From: Trichostrongylus colubriformis
Taxonomy: Eukaryota; Nematoda; Chromadorea; Rhabditida; Trichostrongylidae
Assembly: GCA_963978905.1 (NCBI GenBank)
Contig: OZ022260.1
Coordinates: 47,451,551-47,515,550, forward strand
Reading direction: 5' to 3'
DNA: 64,000 nt
The notes beneath the pieces are model-generated. The model ran no database searches and was not told where the DNA came from. It worked only from the letters and a program-made list of their open reading frames with translations. Shown here piece by piece: positions 35,328 to 45,385 of this stretch (position 1 is the stretch's first letter; every line of letters begins with the position of its first letter). The translations under genes were made by a program, and so were the position numbers.

Positions 35328-35596
35328 ATGCCATGTGTCGATCGGAACCCTTTTTAGAGATTCCAGCTTCTCTCGTCGTGAAACCTGGGCCAATATTAGT
35401 TTGGATCTACTCTGTCATACCAACGAGGTTGTTAGGTGGAATATTTATGTGGACATTTATATTATTGGTGCTTATCCGTGTCACAAATGACCTCTTGCCA
35501 TTTGCCCCACACTGCGATATCTGGGAAGGGAGACGTTCTTGTCCTAACTATACTGTAAGAACAGCATGGCGTATATCATTTGATAGCAACAACTAA
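35328..35596 (+). CDS. Unrecognised membrane-protein exon
   Basis: A TTTTCATAG acceptor precedes 35328 and a CT-GTAAGA donor lies at 35555. The frame between reads PASLVVKPGPILVWIYSVIP, then TRLLGGIFMWTFILLVLIRV, then TNDLLPFAPHCDIWEGRRSC and PNYT. One clear membrane helix is followed by a Cys-containing loop. Without the donor the frame stops at 35596. I do not recognise the family. It may be one exon of a receptor or transporter-like gene or a relic. Part of it (35415-35434) has an exact inverse copy at 35812-35831. Confidence 0.3.
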
Positions 35597-36589
35597 CTCG
35601 CTGTGGCGTTGTTCCGCACTTGCGGTGAAGGATTGGGTGACTTCGTTTCTTACGCACGGTTTCTTCAGTGTTTTTCTGAAATTCCGTCAGAACCGCTGAG
35701 AGGATGGGGCGTCTGGCGGTCTAGCGGGTAAAATCTTGAATCTTGAGCCATAATTAGGCTTTGAGGAAGTGGATCTGGTCGAGATGTCAGTCCCCCTACA
35801 GATAGTCCACGTAACAACCTCGTTGGTATGAAAGAGAAAATTCAAACATTTCCATGTCTTTCATCTTTCCTTCTTGCCTTTGAATTTAACTAGGTAAAAA
35901 TAACTTTGAAGTGTATGCGTAAGGATGCAGTAAGCGGTTCAAACAGATAGAACCGGCCATGGCCCTCCTTCCGTGTTTGGGCTCAACCCACTTGCTGAAA
36001 TTTTCGGAGAACCCCACTCTTTCCTGTCCCTGATTCGATGCCCGCGTGCGAATCGGCTGCAGTAAGTCTCAGCAGTTGAAAGTCAGATCCGCTCCCATTA
36101 TTTTTATACCGACTACTACACGATAATAGACAGTCGTTAATTTTCATGACGGCTATTCAGACTAGCTGGAGTCTGAGCTCATACGAAAGCAACAAGCGAC
36201 ATTTAGTTCCCTTTTCACAAAAGTTTGTCCCCCTGAAAGTAATCAGCGGACGAAAATCTCTCAGATCGAGTCGCCCTGATTGAGGTCACTTCCATTCAAA
36301 TGTAAACAGGAAATGTTTCTAAGATGTCGGAAATAGACAAGAGAAAACTGTTCGGAATGTCAGTCGAGAAATCCCGTTTTGTAGCAACATTCAGACATTC
36401 AGTTAGATGAGCTGAACACCCGCAAATTGTGGACTGTGATAGGTAGTGGAGGAAGTAATTTGAGAAAACACGAGTGTAAAACTTTGGGTGGACATTCGAA
36501 TCGACCAAGTTTCCAGTATGACACCTATTACATGCATGGACCTGGGTGAGACTCATTGAAAGAATGTTATATAGTGGCGAGCATCTCAT
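35597..36589. other. Intergenic, no gene seen
   Basis: Holds the inverse 20-base copy of the upstream exon at 35812-35831. The 124-codon minus frame 36296-36670 partly overlaps a SINE and was not accepted as a gene. Confidence 0.35.
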
Positions 36590-36890
36590 CAGATCAAGGT
36601 AAGGACAAGGGAGAAAGTATCTAACTCCAATCAGTTCATCACTGGGATGCGCCGCGCATTCTAGTTCCATCAGAATCGTGGTGGCAGGTGAATGCGATTT
36701 GTCCTATACAATAAAATAACTGCGGAGCCCAGCCGATGTACAAGTCAGCGCTTTAGCCTTCTCAGACGACTCTGACCACCAATTTACTTACCGCGGAAGG
36801 GTGGAAGGCCTACTTGGCCCTGGCGAGCATCGAACAGTTTCCCCCTAGTTATGAGAGTGGGAGCGCGGGCCACCTGTTGCTATACCATTT
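36590..36890 (-). mobile_element. Family D tRNA-like SINE, copy 1
   Basis: Shares an ordered set of words with 44690-44988 and 63610-63895: GATGCGCCGCGCATTCTAGT, TCCAT-CAGAATCGTGGTGG, AGGTGAATG, CCAGCCGATGTACAAGTCAG, CCAATTTAC, TATGAGAGTGGGAGCGCGGG, CCACCTGTTGCTATACCA. In reverse complement the right end begins with an A-box-like TGGTATAGCAACAGGTG. The B-box part is decayed in this copy. Confidence 0.65.
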
Positions 36891-37726
36891 TTTTTACTGA
36901 ATCACGGTCCGATTTACTCATGAGGAACTACATTTCTCAAAATTCAGAACTCAGAGCTGGTATCTAATGGCACTAGGGTACAATCATACGAAAGTTTCGA
37001 GAACTGACTTAGCGATTTCCTTGTGCTGATGTATCTTTATCTGGGTATGGCATGCCAACAAGAAGGATGGCTGCGCCGTGGGTGAGAGGCGCCGTACGTA
37101 ATTCGGTCCAGAAGGATTACACTAAAATAAGGCGTAAGACACGGCAATCGTTCTGGGCCAAACTATGGATGGCATCCCAGCTTGTACGCATGGCAAGTAA
37201 CGCGATACACCGGCGTGCAAAATCCCGACAAAGGTACAATCCCGAGAGGCTACATTTCGTTTGGTGCGGGGAAACAAAATTCTTCCTTCGGGGAGCAGAA
37301 CGTTAATTTTACAAAACTGATTAAATGAAAAATTTCAAATTTTTTCTTTACTTGCGGTTCATGTGAGTCCTCATGCACAGTTCACTTGTTTGACCACAAT
37401 ACGATCAAGGAAGTTGGAAGGAACTTGTGGTGCTGGCAATTGGTAATTGAACCGAGGAGCAGATTTGAAAACACGTGCAAGAGGTGTGTATGTCCCATTA
37501 CAAGTAAATACTTCCATATAAGGTATTGTTGAGCGGTGGCAATTGTATAGGTGATTGGACTAACAGGAGGCGCAATAAGGAATTAGGTAAGTATCGAACT
37601 GGGAACATACGAACGAATAAGTGAGTAAGCATGGGCGAAAGGCTAAAACGCACTCGTCCGTGCTCAATCACGTACACGATAAGCTATAATATATGGATAG
37701 GAGAATTATATGTATATTACAAGGAT
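36891..37726. other. Intergenic, no gene seen
   Basis: Only an 84-codon plus frame at 37052-37306 of basic composition, without support. Confidence 0.35.
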
Positions 37727-37795
37727 GCTGAGTTATGAGCAAAAGCTTCGGTGTCGAACGGGACTCGAACCCGCACTCCATCAAAAATATCAAAA
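37727..37795 (-). mobile_element. Family E tRNA-like SINE, minus-strand head
   Basis: In reverse complement it reads GATGGAGTGCGGGTTCGAGT, CCCGTTCGACACCGAAGCTT, TTGCTCATAACTCAGCATCC, nearly the same as 10243-10300 including the B box GGTTCGAGTCC and the acceptor-stem half CGACACC. Confidence 0.72.
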
Positions 37796-37969
37796 TCTAA
37801 AGGCATATTGATTGGGTCCAATCCTCCTATTTATCTCAATCGTCAACTCCGATGAGCACAAGATTTTTTTTGCTACGGGCTATCCCCTTCGGAAAATTTG
37901 CGCTAAAGGTTAGCTGTTTGAACGAGGTGATCAAATAATGATAAAGAACGGAATGTGTACCATTAAGAA
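37796..37969. other. Intergenic, no gene seen
   Basis: Short unassigned spacer between two SINE pieces. Confidence 0.35.
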
Positions 37970-38135
37970 AAAGCTGAGGAATGGGGCATAGGCTCTGTAG
38001 ATTGAAGTAGAAGTACACATGTCCGAAATGCGTGAAGTGCAGCTTTCAGTCCCGCTCAAGACCAAATTTCTTGCAGATGATTCGATATCCTTGTAACAAC
38101 TTTCGCATCGGGTGTTGCAGCGAAAACCAACAGCT
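37970..38135 (+). mobile_element. Family E SINE, decayed copy with shared tail
   Basis: Carries AGCTGAGGAATGGGGCATAG, GCAGCTTTCAGTCCCGCTCA (a decayed B box), ATATCCTTGTAACAACTTTC, GCATCGGGTGTTGCAGCGAA. The last two words match the tail of the copy at 34085. Confidence 0.6.
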
Positions 38136-38534
38136 GTCAAAAAAATTACAAAGCTGTATAGCTTTTTTGCCAAATTTAGGAAATGGCCCATTCTTCAAGA
38201 AAGACAAAATAAGGAGTAGATGAACGGAACTTCTTTCTAAGAATTATACGCATGTAGTTGCTATGCGTACATTGCCAAAATGCACAAGCTCAGTTCATAT
38301 GACTTGGCGAGGACTTCTTTTCGGCAGTGATGAAATGTTTGTATAGTGATCCATCAAATACGTTTGCACGACCGCATTCCTCTGCTGAATAATCAGGATT
38401 AACGGCTGTAGATTGTCAACGATACGAAGTAGTTATAATGAGGATCTTGTTCTGAACGAATTTCGCTTCACACTTACACTACTGCGATCCTCTGCTGCGA
38501 TAGACAGCACCAGTAGGCGGGGTCTTCGCAAACG
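38136..38534. other. Collagen upstream region
   Basis: No gene. Contains the presumed promoter of the collagen gene that follows; no stage-specific motif was recognised. Confidence 0.35.
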
Positions 38535-38541
38535 TATAAAA
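38535..38541 (+). promoter_or_regulatory. TATA box of the cuticle collagen gene
   Basis: CGTATAAAAAGGC lies about 35 bases upstream of the start codon at 38574. Cuticle collagen genes commonly have a TATA element and a very short 5' leader. Confidence 0.6.
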
Positions 38542-38573
38542 AGGCTATTCGGCTACTTGAAGAACTCTCAGTC

Positions 38574-40147
38574 ATGAAGGACCACCTAGTGGAAGATGCC
38601 GAATCTGAGATGCATCGATTCAGGAGGTGAGAATTTTTTCGTGATTTTTCCATCATTTTTTCTACTGCATTATTTTCAATATTCATTATAAGGTCCGCTT
38701 TTTCTTCGGTCACTATTTCTACGGTGACCATTCTTGGTTGTATCGTTTTTATCCCTTTGGCTTATCAGAATGTACAGAAACTGCACAGCAACCTTCTGAA
38801 TGATGCCCATTTCTGCAAGGTGGGCTATTTTTTTTATTATGATACCTTGACATACAGTCGATACGGAACTCTCTAAACGTCCATGAAAACCTCCTATCCA
38901 CGTCATGGTGTTGATTCAGAGTCGAAATCGGGATCTGTGGGGAGAGGTCGTCACAGTGTCATTGGGTAAAGGTCATCATGAAACTGTCCAAAGACTGAAG
39001 AGACAGACCGCTGAGCAGCCAAGTGGACGATGGCTATTTGGTCATTTCATTTCCACTAGTGGAAAGTGCGTTAAAACAATTTATTTTGAAAAAAACAGCT
39101 ATTTAGGCTTATTAATTCTGATTACAGCCGTGAGCGAAGACAAGGCAAGTACCAAGAGAATGGAACAGGTGGTGTCGGAGAAGGTGCTGGTGGAGGTGCA
39201 GATGTCGGAGGAGGCCCAAGTGTGGGAGGTGGAGCTGGAGGCCCAGGAGGTGTTGGAGGAGGTGCAGGCTCTGGAGGTCCAGGAGAAGTGAGTTTTGTAC
39301 ACCTTTTCTCACAGTTGCGCCAATGACGCCCATATCGCAGGGAGGACAGGAGTTCGGAGGTCCAGAATGCTGTGCATGTCAAACTGGTCCACCAGGACCT
39401 CCTGGAGACGCTGGAGATAATGGAGAAGATGGCAGGGATGGACAGCCTGGAACAAATGGCCAGCCCGGGCAAGGTGAGACAGGTTGAATCAGTTATCGAA
39501 AGTGCTAAAACACGCACGAAACTTTCAGATGCATCTGATACTTACTCTGAAGGGCAAGCAGCCCCATGCGTCCGCGAATGTCCTCCTGGACCTCCCGGAG
39601 TTCCAGGTGCACCAGGTGAAAAAGGACCTCGAGGATATCCAGGAGAAACCGGGGAGCCTGGAACCTCCGGTAAACCAGGCGAGAAAGGACCTGCTGGTAA
39701 GCCTGGACCCCCAGGGCCACCCGGATATCCAGGAAGACCTGGTGAAAAGGTACTGTAATTTTGGCTGTCGAAATTAACAAGAATAGTCAGTCAGTGAAAT
39801 CATAATTCAAGGGTGAGAATGGAAAGACGATTCCTGGAGAAGCACCCCCTGGTCCTCCAGGTAGACCTGGAGAAATGGGACCATCTGGACCACCCGGTCC
39901 TCCAGGGGCCAAAGGACAACCTGGAGAGCCTGGACCTCCAGGTCCTCAAGGCGATCAAGGAAATCCAGGTGAGCCTAGAACTTGGACGGGAAATTCCCGG
40001 AGTAGGTGGGTTCTATTTCTAATGCGCTGCATTACAGGATCATACGGTAAACCCGGAGCAGCAGGACCTCCTGGACCTGACGGCAGTCCAGGAGACCGTG
40101 GAAGCTGCGAACACTGTCCTCCACCAAGAACACCTCCCGGATACTAA
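38574..40147 (+). CDS. Nematode cuticle collagen
   Basis: Eight exons join in phase to 368 residues: 38574-38626, 38693-38819, 38920-39065, 39128-39287, 39341-39473, 39529-39749, 39812-39968, 40038-40147. The N-terminal cuticle-collagen domain is clear: basic [20 protein letters not shown], a hydrophobic signal-anchor to about residue 40, HFCK and RDLWGEV. Two basic sites follow, RLKR at 85-88 and RERR at 110-113, like the proprotein-convertase sites of this family. A 42-residue Gly-rich stretch without Gly-X-Y order (about 120-162) comes next. The triple-helix blocks [39 protein letters not shown] and later ones are split by CVREC and bounded by ECCACQ and SCEHC, the Cys clusters that cross-link chains. 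It ends RTPPGY. A structural protein of the extracellular cuticle, most like col genes; the orthologue was not identified. Confidence 0.93.
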
Positions 40148-40604
40148 ACGCGCTCTATTTTTTCCTCACTTTGACGATAGGTTCCCTAGCACTTGTGCCC
40201 GTATCAATTTTGTCAGCTGCATATTTGGCTGCGAAACCGGCGTGTCCTTCACTGAAACGAGCTCTTGCTGTTTACAGTGCTGTTATAGAAGGGTCACTTT
40301 GTGTACAGGCATCTAAATATTCGCTGTTTATTTAATTTCATGACTGTCAAATAATCCTTGTAATGAATATGAAAAGCCATCGCCTGTGATTGATCACGGT
40401 TGAGCCGTAGCCTTCGGCTTTCATACGGACGAAGCAGCCTTGTCGATATACGCCTTGAACTCTGAAAGTATAAGTCATCAATTTAAATTTTCAATGGTAA
40501 GCAGTGCCATCGAGCTTCCCAATAATCGATTACGCTGGGATAATTCTTATTGAGCATGCTATACGAATTCCACTGCGATTCGCTATCGAACAAAAACTGA
40601 TTTA
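40148..40604. other. Collagen 3' flank, no gene seen
   Basis: Presumed 3' UTR then spacer. An imperfect hairpin-like pair (ATCGCCTGTGATTGATCACG) lies near 40380. Confidence 0.35.
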
Positions 40605-40920
40605 CCAGATCTAGCGATAACCAAGCCACACTTTCCCAAACATCTGGACAGCTCCTTCGATACAAAGGGAATGGTGATTTGGAGACGACTTTTCTGATTT
40701 GACGCAATATAAATCGTCAGCTCTTTGTGAAAATGAGATATGCAAAAATACATACATAATGTTGCCACTTTGCTGTGGTGCTCACTTTGTGAGAAAAGCT
40801 GTACGTGAGCTGGATTACCACTAGCGTTGCCTGTGAGAAAAGATGCAGTTTGAGCCGAATTATGATCTTTCCGAATTCGAAATTGCGAAAATCGGTCAAG
40901 ACTTTCCTCACAACCTACAC
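40605..40920. mobile_element. Family G repeat, copy 2
   Basis: Matches 7490-7790 in order: CAGATCTAGCG, CAAACATCTGGACAGCTCCT, GGTGATTTGGAGACGAC, ACGCAATATAAATCGTCAGC, ATAATGTTGCCACTTTG, GAGAAAAGATGCAGTTTGAG, CCGAATTATGATCTTTCCGA, GACTTTCCTCACAACCTA. The middle differs by an insertion containing a second GTGAGAAAAG word. Mariner-like terminus on the right. Confidence 0.65.
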
Positions 40921-42185
40921 TGTGGTGCATAATGATACAACTCCTATAAATTGCTCAAAAACTCTCATAGCAAGATGTTTTTGGAGAACTTTCCAAGTAT
41001 AAAATGTGGCGAATGTGAGCGTGCATTTGCTCGTCTACACCAAAACAGCTCGAAATCATAGAACAAGTACATTCCAATTTCCAAGGTAAGGGATATTGCC
41101 ATCCTTTCATTGAAAGGAACAGGGATTCCTTTTAATGAAAGGATCTCAAGTGCGATGGTCTGAATGGCATCCGTTGTAGAAGGAACAGACAGCAATTTTG
41201 AAAGAGAAACATGATTGGATGAAGTTCATCGTGTGGTCTCAAAGGAACCACCAAGTTTGTTTTGTCCTTTAACTATTGAATTCGTCCTACTACCGATTTG
41301 CTATCCGTCGTTTCTTTACTCCGACTAACCGTCCCGACTTTTTTTCTGACAGAAGATGTGTGACACTTCATGGTGGAAAGGATCATTGCTAGGAATGGGC
41401 ACTTCAAAAGAGCTGGAGGATATAAATTGAACCGTGGTTTTCAATTCGCTAGATACTTCAAATCGCCTAGTGCCTGTATATTTTGCATCATCAAAAAAAC
41501 GGTATTTTTTTTCGAAAAATGATGACAAATTTGTGATATTAGGCTGAAATGTGAGGTGAATGTCGTTTGCGTGCTCACATTCGCTACAGTCTATACCTGT
41601 AGAAATATCCGGGAGAAATTTCGCTATTAGAGATCTTGGACAATTCATGGGTTACTGTATCATAATGCACAGCAAGGTAATAGAGGGGAAAGGATGCTTC
41701 ACCACAAACTAGGGGCCATGTGAGCAGTGAGAAACTCCTGAAGTGAGTCGTCCAAATGAACTGGAGGTCTAGGGAGACTACGCGCAGCCCAGTTCCCGAT
41801 GAGAGGCGCGCCCTGTGATTCAGGAGGCACCGTTCCAACAGGCTCCACCTTCCCTAACGCGCCTCCTTGGGTCGACTTTGCCGATAACAGTGAGGTGTAG
41901 AGTAATGAGCATGACAGCAGAATGATACTTTTCGTATCGTATTGAAGCCGTATCGATCGAAATGACGCGGTGATTGATGAGCCTTCGTGGTGAAAATGTA
42001 CACCGGTCAGTATCAAAGATTGGAATGAATGATGCAGCCGAAAACCCCTCATATTTGAGCTCGAAAGTTGCGCAGGTGTTTTAGTATTCGTTTTCTTCTC
42101 AATCCCCTCCCACACCGCCTCTGGAATCTGATGCAAAGACGCTGAGACTGGGTGCCGCAGTGTATTGAGGCGGGTGTGTGCACTT
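40921..42185. other. Gene-free stretch with long but unconvincing open frames
   Basis: Minus frames at 41325-41648 (107 codons, includes FFEKKYRFFDDAKYTGTRRF) and 41699-42388 were examined. The second runs into a MITE. A short inverted pair around 41090-41150 (CTTTCATTGAAAGG, AATGAAAGGA) is visible. No gene is supported; 3' exons of the EF-hand gene would be expected on the minus strand here but none was identified. Confidence 0.3.
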
Positions 42186-42415
42186 ATGACGGATTTCCGC
42201 GCGGCCGCAAGCGACGAGCGGCTCGGCGGGTGCGAGTACCAGTGGCAGGGCATGGCAGCCTTCAAAGAGGCAGTGTGGTATGGGTAGAGGAGGCAGTGTG
42301 GCATAGGTGGAAGTGCAGGGGTGACGCAGCCACGCTCTGCAGGGCTCTCAGGGGTAATCGATTCGGCAAGTCGTACTGATGGCGCCACGAGTGCGACGCA
42401 GCCAAGCGACTTTCC
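42186..42415. mobile_element. Family A MITE, decayed copy
   Basis: Body words CAGTGGCAGGGCATGGCAGC, AGGCAGTGTGGTATGGGTAG, GACGCAGCCACGCTCTGCAG and GGCAAGTCGTACTGATGGCG match the copy at 11753. The terminal inverted repeats are eroded (CGACTTTCC, GGATTTCCGCGCGG). Confidence 0.65.
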
Positions 42416-42633
42416 ACCCTATCGACGCGGTCTTTATCATCAGCTTGAACAGTCAGACATACTAACTGACCAATTGTCAGCTCGCACACCAATGATGCAA
42501 CGTATCCAAATGAGTTTTCGTTTGAAGAAAGTGGAAAGTACTACGGTTCACTCGATTTGATCACCTCGCTTCGCCCATGTCTTCGCGCCTTTGCAGTGGT
42601 ACGCGGCTCAGCGTCAACACATTGAATACTCAC

Positions 42634-44403
42634 CCTCAAAACTAATCTTCATGTCGCCATCCTTGTCAGCTTGCTTAATCATGTTGATAAGGAACTTCAA
42701 GTGAGTCTTGAATAAAGGATCCTTCTGTTCATCCTTAAAAATGTTTTTCAGGGCCTCGTAGCGTATTCCCAAGCCACAGATGAAATAATACAGCTAGCAA
42801 ATTCACAGTGTTAAAAGGCTTCTTGGAGGGTTCGACTTACTTTATCAGCTCCAAGAAGCATGCATATTACGTCATCCTTGCTTATGAAGCCAGACATGTC
42901 CTTATCGTGTCTGCGGAACATCTCGCGGAGCTCTTGATCTGAAAGTATCCGGTATATCACTGCGATGTGAATTTACTTTTCTTGTCTGATAGATAAGAGA
43001 GAAAGTGGTGGCTATCGATCGGTCTCTTCGGAATACATCAATTGCATATTTTTTAGTGTCAGAGAAGATTCCCTCAGGCTAACGTTTAAGTCTGTTCTAG
43101 TTAACCCCCGTACCACCTGATCCAACTCCCAATAAAGAAAGTAGATCAGCAGAAGACGAGTCTCTTAATCATCCTGTTATCCTTTGGAGTGCTTTAGGTT
43201 GTCCCAAAAGACTTGTAGGATTTTTTCGATAATACTTTTCTCATTGTAGCTCTCTCCACGGAATCTGGTGGGTCAATATATATGCATGTTTTACTAGAAA
43301 GCTCTGAGAACGTTCTACCAAATTCCTGAACCGCCTAGACCTGCTTCAAAGTAAACAAGAGTTATTGGTTTTTTTTGGAAAAATCCTACAAGACTTTTGG
43401 GATAACCTAATAAATCTATGATTCGGGTCTACAACGGCTAAACGGCATTCAATCACGAAAATTCCGATAAGCGGCGTACTTAAGCGTTTAGTTTACATTG
43501 CTCTTGTACTGTTGTTTAGAGAAATTAATGAACCAGTCTCATGACGAGTCTACTTCACGTAGCGCACCCATGTTACAAATATTAGAGCATCTGACTGTTT
43601 TGGATTCTCCTTGAATGAAGAGGTGAGAGCATGGTGAACCGGTGACCGGAGGTGTAAGAGGCCAATCACGGCGAAGTCAAATATTCAGAACAGCCTGATC
43701 TGTTATGTTAAGGGCATCATAGGTGGTAGCTTTTTCAGCAAAGCAGCTTTCGAAGTGAAGATAAGATGCAGGACACTCGAGTTGTGTCAGGTCATGCGAA
43801 AGTCGGCGGCCGCGCTCCTTTGCGTGTCAGTTACAAGGTGCTTGCCGCACTGTGACGCAATTTGTGCGGTAATTGGAGGAGTGGACCAATTCGAGTGCAC
43901 CGACGCACATTCTTCACGATCCCCTCACACTACCAAGAATCATCAACCTAATCATAAAATAACCTCATCAATCATGGTGTCTAGTTCGGACACAGCAGAA
44001 TTGGCGAGTGTTTTAAAAGATCATCAAAGTTTAAGTAAAGTAAGCTCAACAACTATTCTGAAAAATTAATGGTTTCAAATCCTATTCCAAACTGTTTGAG
44101 TACCACTACATCGGGTCCCGGATCGCAATGTGCTGGTGACTCTGCTCGAGCTCTTGTCCAGCCCACGTTTCCGAAGGTACAGTCTGCGCTAATCTCCAGC
44201 CACTTCTTGACTGGACGATCATCTTCTCACCTTACTTTGCTCTACTTGCCAAGAGATAACTATTAAAATTCGAGAAGTCAAAATACAACCTCTGCTTTGC
44301 AATACCAGTTCTCAGCTAGACCTCTGTTAAATTAAATACCACGATAAACTAATACAATAGACTACAATAAAGCTACAAGAAGCAACTCACCCCAGGAGGC
44401 CAT
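42634..44403 (-). CDS. EF-hand calcium-binding protein, 3' end not found
   Basis: Three minus-strand exons join in phase. Exon 1, 44391-44403, is only 13 bases (MASW plus one base) before a GTGAGT donor. Exon 2 is 42841-42938 and exon 3 42634-42793. The product starts MASWDQELREMFRRHDKDMS and continues GFISKDDVICMLLGADK, LYYFICGLGIRYEALKNIF, KDEQKDPLFKTHLKFLINMI, KQADKDGDMKISFE. Two EF-hand loops are visible: D-K-D-M-S-G-F-I-S-K-D-D, and D-K-D-G-D-M-K-I-S-F-E followed by a split G.. codon that could supply the position-12 Glu. Expected role is calcium binding (sensor or buffer). No continuation was found below 42634, so this is either 3'-incomplete in my reading or truncated by nearby repeats. 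The subfamily is not recognised. A MITE sits in intron 1. Confidence 0.72.
43194..43410. mobile_element. Short mariner-type MITE, 217 bp, in EF-hand gene intron 1
   Basis: Left end TTAGGTTGTCCCAAAAGACT (then TGTAGGATTTTT) and right end AAAAATCCTACAAGACTTTT (then GGGATAACCTAA) are inverse copies over about 32 bases with one difference. No coding capacity. The TTAGGTTGT start is shared in style with the element at 33045 and with mariners. Confidence 0.88.
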
Positions 44404-44689
44404 CGTGCAGGAGGGTTCTCAGTGGCTGAGTGTGGTCGCCGGTGGGAACTGAAGAAGTGGATGATGGCAAACATTGGCGGTCGAGTGACACACACAGTCT
44501 CGATGTGTAACGTCGAGCTTTTCTCTCCTCATATCCCCTACCCATGGGATTAGTCTGTCTGCACAACTTAAGAGGCTTTATCGGCATCATCAATCATACT
44601 TATTAAATAGAAAAAGCTCTTCTGCACCGGTTATGCGGTCGTCAAACATAGAAATCAAATCGTGAAACGGACACTTTTGTGATGATCAA
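44404..44689. other. Upstream of the EF-hand gene
   Basis: Open minus frame 44387-44593 runs through the first exon of the EF-hand gene but upstream of its ATG shows no family signal. No TATA or trans-splice site was obvious. Confidence 0.3.
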
Positions 44690-44988
44690 TAAAAGGTAAA
44701 GGATAAAGTTTTGGCGTTAATCAATCCCTTCTTGGGATGCGCCGCATACTCTAGTTCCATTCAGAATCGTGGTGGCTGGTGAATGTGATGTGGCCTATAC
44801 AATGACTTGCGGTGCCAGCCGATGTACAAGTCAGTGCTTTTTCCTCCCAGACGAGTCTGGTACCAATTTACCGACCCCGGAGGGATGAAAGGCTTGGTTG
44901 GCCTTGGCGGGCGTTAATACGGGATTTGATCCCCGCACCATGAGAGTGGGGTGCGCGTCACCTGTCACTACACCACCTCCGCCCGTGA
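44690..44988 (-). mobile_element. Family D tRNA-like SINE, best copy
   Basis: In reverse complement the element starts GGCGGAGGTGGTGTAGTGAC, AGGTGACGCGCACCCCACTC, TCATGGTGCGGGGATCAAAT, CCCGTATTAACGCC, a tRNA-like head with an A-box region (GTGTAGTGACAGGTG) and a B box (GGATCAAATCC, compare GGTTCGANTCC). The body then follows with ATTCACCAGCCACCACGATT, CTGAATGGAACTAGAGTATG, and ends AAACTTTATCC. Two further copies lie in the window. Confidence 0.7.
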
Positions 44989-45385
44989 TAGTAATGATGA
45001 TCAATGTCTAGAAAAAATGAACAAACAAAAAGAGCTCCAATCGAGTAGAGCATTCCTTCTTTTGTCTTGTACCGCTACTGCACCCCTACCGAGTAGTGCA
45101 CCTCCTTAACGTTTCCAAAACATTCAAATAATTCCCAATTGATAGACGGAAAGACGACGAACATTGCTTCATCAAGGAAAGGATGTGCGAAAAAAGAAGC
45201 AAATGAAGAGGCCAAGTGGTGCTCTTCTTTACGTACTGGTCAGAGCTCAACTTCATACGTTCCGAGGAAAGATTTGATACTTTGCACTACCTTAAAGGAA
45301 CACTTCCCGAAAATCTTCATGGGTCACGCTCAGTAATGGCTGAAGGGTGTTGAAGAAGCTCCAGAAATACTTGCTCCATACTCGG

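Noticed and set aside
36296..36670. 124-codon minus-strand frame with several cysteines
   Set aside because: It overlaps the left part of a family D SINE and shows no conserved spacing of a known cysteine-rich family.
39112..39780. Long minus-strand frames such as 39122-39517
   Set aside because: They are antisense shadows of the collagen Gly-X-Y and glycine-rich exons.
41699..42388. 229-codon minus-strand open frame
   Set aside because: Its N-terminal third is the translated family A MITE and the rest shows no family pattern or splice logic.
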